8,363 nt of DNA, from NCBI GenBank assembly GCA_013152615.1, contig JAADGA010000049.1, forward strand, positions 1 through 8,363. The letters run 5' to 3'. Below, piece after piece: positions 5,495 to 8,363 of this stretch (position 1 is its first letter; the number at the start of each line of letters is the position of its first letter). A program made the position numbers and the translations under genes. Origin of the DNA: Alphaproteobacteria bacterium. GTDB lineage: Bacteria; Pseudomonadota; Alphaproteobacteria; Sphingomonadales; Emcibacteraceae. Under the pieces are notes generated by a model that saw only the letters and a list, made by a program, of their open reading frames with translations, was not told where the DNA came from and did no database searches.

Positions 5495-7753
5495 ATGATC
5501 TCAACAAGCAAAATTCTGACATCCACCGCCGCGGTAGCACTGGTATTATCCGCGCAGATTGCTTTGGCTGCGACCAAAGAAAAGCCAAAAGCCCTTGAAG
5601 AAGTCATCGTCATCGGCACCCCCGGCGGCTCCGGCATCATCAAACAGGAAGCCAGCTTTGCCATCACCACCATAACCGCGGATAACCTTGATATTGCCGG
5701 GGTGAAATCCACCGCCGAAGTCTTTACACTGGTACCGGGAATCTGGACCGAAAGTTCCGGCGGGGTTGCCGGGGCCAATATTGACGTTCGCGGCCTGCCC
5801 GGCGGCGGCGATGCCCCCTTTGTCACCATGTCAATCAACGGGGCGCCGATTTATGGCACTGAAACCCTGTCATTCTTTGAACAGAGCTCAATCTTCCGGG
5901 TGGATGAAACCATCGCCGGGGCAGAGGCTCTGCGCGGCGGCCCTGATGCGGTTTTCTCCAATGGGGAGCCTGGGGTAACACTGAATTTCCGGCTTAAAAA
6001 AGGCGGGGATGAAACCATGGGCCGGATTAAATATACCGGGTCCGATTATGGCCTGCAGCGTTTTGACGCCGTGCTGTCCGGCCCGCTCGGTAATGATTTC
6101 TATTATATGATTGGCGGTTATGTCAAATCATCTCCCGGCATTCGGGATGCCCAGTTTACCTCTGAAAAAGGCCGGCAGTTTACTGTCCAGCTCACCAAGA
6201 AATTTGATAACGGCGAAATTAATGTCTGGAGCCGGGCAACGAATGATCACGGCCAATGGTATCTGCCAATGGCGCTCAACACCGGTAATAATCTTGGCAC
6301 ATTTTCACAGCTCGGCAACGCGACCCGTTTTCGCACCCTGCGAATTAATGCCCACGGCGACACCAAAGAATTTGACTTCGCCAAGGGCCGGGGCTGGAAA
6401 GGCACAGTTTCCGGGGTCAACGCGAATTTTGATCTGGGCAACGGCTTTGAGGTCCGGGACAATATATCCTATACCAAGGGCGACGCCAACACTCTGGGCT
6501 TTGTCCCTGATGGCAGCCCGGTAACCGTCGCCGCCCTGATGACAAGCGGTGGCTTTGCCAGTGTCAGCACCCTGGGCGGCACCACTCTGGCCAGTAAGGA
6601 TTATGTCCAGAATTACGGTCATTGGGTAGTACAGAATGCGCTCGAATCCTTCACCAATGATGTCAGCCTGAGCAAAACGGTAAATAATCATGATATCACC
6701 ATCGGTTATTACCGGGCGTCATGGTCGGCACGGGATTTCTGGACATTGGGTAATTTTACCCCGGTTCAGAATATCGCCAATGGTGATTTCCTGCAAAACG
6801 GCATTTCCTGTGGCGACCTGCAAAAAGCCGGTTCCGGCTCGGGCTGCTGGAATTACGGCATTAAGTCCGCCGGTGATGCGACCTCGGACGCCGTCTATCT
6901 CGCCGATAGCTGGCAGGCAACAGACAATCTGCGTATTGACGTCGGCGCGCGCAAGGAATGGCTCAAATTAAATTATACCCTTGATAGCGGCCCGGGCTAT
7001 CCCGACGGCGTGCGCGACATGGCGGTAACTCTTAAAATGAATGATTTCGCCTATACCGCCGCCGCCAATTATGACCTTTCCGAAGACCTCGGCGTTTTCC
7101 TCCGCTATTCAAACGGGTTCGTCTTCCCGCATTTTGATGACATCCGGGGCGGCAACCGCAATGTCAACGGCATCAAGCAGCTTGAAGGCGGGGTAAAATA
7201 TTCTTCGGATTATTTCAATCTGTTTGCAACCGCGTTTTATAACACCAATGACAGCTTTTCCAATGTTGTCGGCAGCAAGGTCGGCGCCGCCGCCTTTAAA
7301 ACCCGCTCTGTCGGGGTCGAAGTTGATGGTAACGCCAGCTATAACGGCTTTAACCTGTCCGTTGTCGCCACCATTCAGGATGCGAAGATCACCACCTCAA
7401 CCACAGTTGCAAATATTGGCAACCGTGTATTGCGCCAACCGAACTTCCAGTTGCGCCTCGCACCAAGCTATGACATCAAGATCGGCGACATGACCGCCAC
7501 GGTTTACGGGGCGGTTCAATTCGCCGGTAAACGCTTTGGTGACAATGCCAACACCGTGGTGCTGCCGGGCTATACCAAAATTGATGCCGGTATTCTCCTG
7601 CGCACCGCTTCGCGGCTATTCTTTCAGATCCACGGCGATAATCTGAATAACAGCCACGGCATTACCGAAGGCGACCCGCGTAATCCAGCGGCACCAAATG
7701 GCCGTCCTATTCTGGGCCGTTCGGTGAAATTCACCATTGGTTATGATTTTTAA
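5495..7753 (+). CDS. TonB-dependent outer-membrane receptor
   Basis: This 752-residue outer-membrane beta-barrel imports a nutrient using energy from TonB-ExbB-ExbD. A signal peptide covers 1-25, with cleavage likely after ALA. A TonB-box-like segment EEVIVIG (35-41) follows. The plug domain runs to about 172 and includes VPGIW (80-84), DVRGLPGGGDAPF (97-109), INGAPIYG (114-121) and EALRGGP followed by VFSNGEPG. The rest is the barrel, with alternating aromatic strands and a C-terminal phenylalanine in GYDF, as needed for outer-membrane insertion. Cys439 and Cys451 probably form a disulfide in an extracellular loop. The plug wording resembles receptors in alphaproteobacterial and marine gammaproteobacterial nutrient-uptake loci, not a known siderophore receptor. 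Paired LacI-type operators upstream and a LacI-family regulator downstream favour a carbohydrate ligand, but the substrate is not shown. It appears to be transcribed alone, ending at the terminator just after its stop. Confidence 0.95.
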   Translation: MISTSKILTSTAAVALVLSAQIALAATKEKPKALEEVIVIGTPGGSGIIKQEASFAITTITADNLDIAGVKSTAEVFTLVPGIWTESSGGVAGANIDVRGLPGGGDAPFVTMSINGAPIYGTETLSFFEQSSIFRVDETIAGAEALRGGPDAVFSNGEPGVTLNFRLKKGGDETMGRIKYTGSDYGLQRFDAVLSGPLGNDFYYMIGGYVKSSPGIRDAQFTSEKGRQFTVQLTKKFDNGEINVWSRATNDHGQWYLPMALNTGNNLGTFSQLGNATRFRTLRINAHGDTKEFDFAKGRGWKGTVSGVNANFDLGNGFEVRDNISYTKGDANTLGFVPDGSPVTVAALMTSGGFASVSTLGGTTLASKDYVQNYGHWVVQNALESFTNDVSLSKTVNNHDITIGYYRASWSARDFWTLGNFTPVQNIANGDFLQNGISCGDLQKAGSGSGCWNYGIKSAGDATSDAVYLADSWQATDNLRIDVGARKEWLKLNYTLDSGPGYPDGVRDMAVTLKMNDFAYTAAANYDLSEDLGVFLRYSNGFVFPHFDDIRGGNRNVNGIKQLEGGVKYSSDYFNLFATAFYNTNDSFSNVVGSKVGAAAFKTRSVGVEVDGNASYNGFNLSVVATIQDAKITTSTTVANIGNRVLRQPNFQLRLAPSYDIKIGDMTATVYGAVQFAGKRFGDNANTVVLPGYTKIDAGILLRTASRLFFQIHGDNLNNSHGITEGDPRNPAAPNGRPILGRSVKFTIGYDF

Positions 7754-7779
7754 ACCCATAACCTGATCATGGAAAGTCA

Positions 7780-7820
7780 AGGTGTTGTCTTCCCTGTGGG
7801 GAGGCAACACCTATTTTCTT
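7780..7820 (+). terminator. Intrinsic terminator after the receptor gene
   Basis: The outer arms AGGTGTTG (7780-7787) and CAACACCT (7805-7812) pair perfectly. The inner arms CTTCCC and GGGGAG continue the stem around a TGT loop, giving about 15 pairs including two T-G pairs. A T-rich tail ATTTTCTT follows. It begins 26 nt after the receptor stop and separates that transcript from the regulator gene. Confidence 0.88.
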
Positions 7821-7848
7821 TGATTTCCATCCCGGCAGGTTCTATATT
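7820..7848 (+). promoter_or_regulatory. Promoter of the LacI-family regulator gene
   Basis: TTGATT (7820-7825) and TATATT (7843-7848) are exactly 17 bp apart, matching four and five of six consensus positions. It begins at the tail of the receptor terminator and should start transcription near 7855, about 62 nt before the regulator ATG. The regulator therefore seems to have its own constitutive-looking promoter, without the twin-operator sequence. Confidence 0.65.
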
Positions 7849-7851
7849 AGC

Positions 7852-7887
7852 ATCTTCCCGAGAAGATGGATCATGAACGGACATGAT
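7852..7887. repeat. Two small inverted repeats at the regulator transcription start
   Basis: ATCTTC-CCGA-GAAGAT (7852-7867) and ATCATG-AACGGA-CATGAT (7870-7887) are perfect 6-bp inverted repeats lying side by side in the regulator leader. The first spans the predicted transcription start. They could be binding sites or RNA hairpins. Neither resembles the LacI-type operators at 5283-5319. Confidence 0.4.
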
Positions 7888-7916
7888 TCCTAATTTTACA
7901 ATCAGTATTTATCTCC

Positions 7917-8363
7917 ATGGATGACCACAAAACATTAACAATGTCTGATATCGCCCGATTGGCACAGGTTTCGGAATCCACGGTTTCGCGGGCGCTGCGC
8001 AATAATCCGCTTATTAATGAGAATACCCGCAAGAAAATCCAGCAGATTGCCCGCGATCATAATTATCAGATCAACGAGAGCGCGCGCAATCTCAGACTGA
8101 AAAAATCCCATACCATTGCCGTGGTCATGTTGCTTGATCCCAAATCCGGTCAAGCCATTTCCGATCCGTTTCTGCTTGATCTGCTGGGTAATGTTGCCGA
8201 CGAACTGGCCGAATATGGCTATGACCTGCTGCTGTCCACGCCCCAGACCCGGGGCGATGATCACGACCCGCATTATCTCGAATCAAAACGGGCGGACGGC
8301 ATGATCATCATCGGTCAGGGCGAACATGGCCGCAAGATTGACGCACTGGCAGGCAGTCGCAAA
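7917..8363 (+). CDS. LacI-family transcriptional regulator, partial (C-terminus outside window)
   Basis: The frame is open from ATG 7917 to the right edge, giving 149 residues. The N-terminus is a classic LacI helix-turn-helix: SDIARLAQVSESTVSRAL (10-27), with T22-V23-S24-R25 in the recognition helix. Helix three (36-50, NTRKKIQQIARDHNY) and the hinge NESARNLRLKKS (53-64) follow. Leu59 sits where the hinge leucine wedges into a central CG step. TIAVVM (66-71) begins the periplasmic-binding-protein-like effector domain, and RADGMIIIGQ fits the usual end of the second strand. ATG 7941 (MSDIARLA) is an alternative start closer to the family norm; neither has a good ribosome binding site. The gene follows the receptor and its terminator. 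It is inferred to repress the receptor through the palindromes at 5283-5319. The effector is probably a sugar, but the binding residues lie mostly beyond the edge. Confidence 0.93.
   Translation, partial: MDDHKTLTMSDIARLAQVSESTVSRALRNNPLINENTRKKIQQIARDHNYQINESARNLRLKKSHTIAVVMLLDPKSGQAISDPFLLDLLGNVADELAEYGYDLLLSTPQTRGDDHDPHYLESKRADGMIIIGQGEHGRKIDALAGSRK

Noticed and set aside
7873..7893. Tiny frame encoding MNGHDS before the regulator
   Set aside because: Six codons with a poor ribosome binding site, and it overlaps an inverted repeat. There is no run of a single amino acid that would suggest an attenuator leader.

Overview
The window looks like a chromosomal stretch of a Gram-negative bacterium, most likely an alphaproteobacterium of moderate GC content. 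The evidence is an LPS-export permease pair (LptF/LptG), a TonB-dependent outer-membrane receptor, and a diacylglycerol-kinase-like protein of a type I associate with Alphaproteobacteria. This placement is inferred from protein style only, since there is no rRNA or other marker. I see no tRNA or rRNA gene, CRISPR array, insertion sequence or phage gene.

Left part (1-2922, minus strand): an apparent operon read right to left, lptF, lptG, then a YghO-like GNAT-type protein cut by the left edge. Gaps are short (58 bp between lptF and the chosen lptG start, or 1 bp with an alternative start, then 19 bp). LptF and LptG form the inner-membrane part of the Lpt machine that pulls lipopolysaccharide out of the inner membrane. 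A divergent, AT-rich 144-bp spacer (2923-3066) separates lptF from a plus-strand gene for a diacylglycerol/sphingosine-kinase-like protein. That protein keeps the fold signatures, but both nucleotide-binding motifs are altered, so it may be a pseudokinase.

Middle (4098-5084, minus strand): a complete CaCA-family Ca2+/Na+ antiporter (YrbG type), convergent with the kinase-like gene.

Right part (5085-8363, plus strand): the most informative region. A 410-bp intergenic region carries a tandem 15-bp repeat and two near-identical palindromes, TGCAATCGATTGTA and TTGCAATCGATTGCAA, centred 22 bp apart. They fit the LacI/GalR-family operator pattern TGNNANCGNTNNCA. They lie 5' of a 752-aa TonB-dependent receptor with a strong Shine-Dalgarno sequence. 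The receptor ends at a convincing intrinsic terminator and is followed by a well-formed promoter and a LacI-family repressor gene cut by the right edge. The simplest reading is a small sugar- or nutrient-uptake regulon: the repressor binds the twin operators and blocks receptor expression until an inducer appears. The ligand is not visible, and further genes of the locus may lie beyond the right edge.
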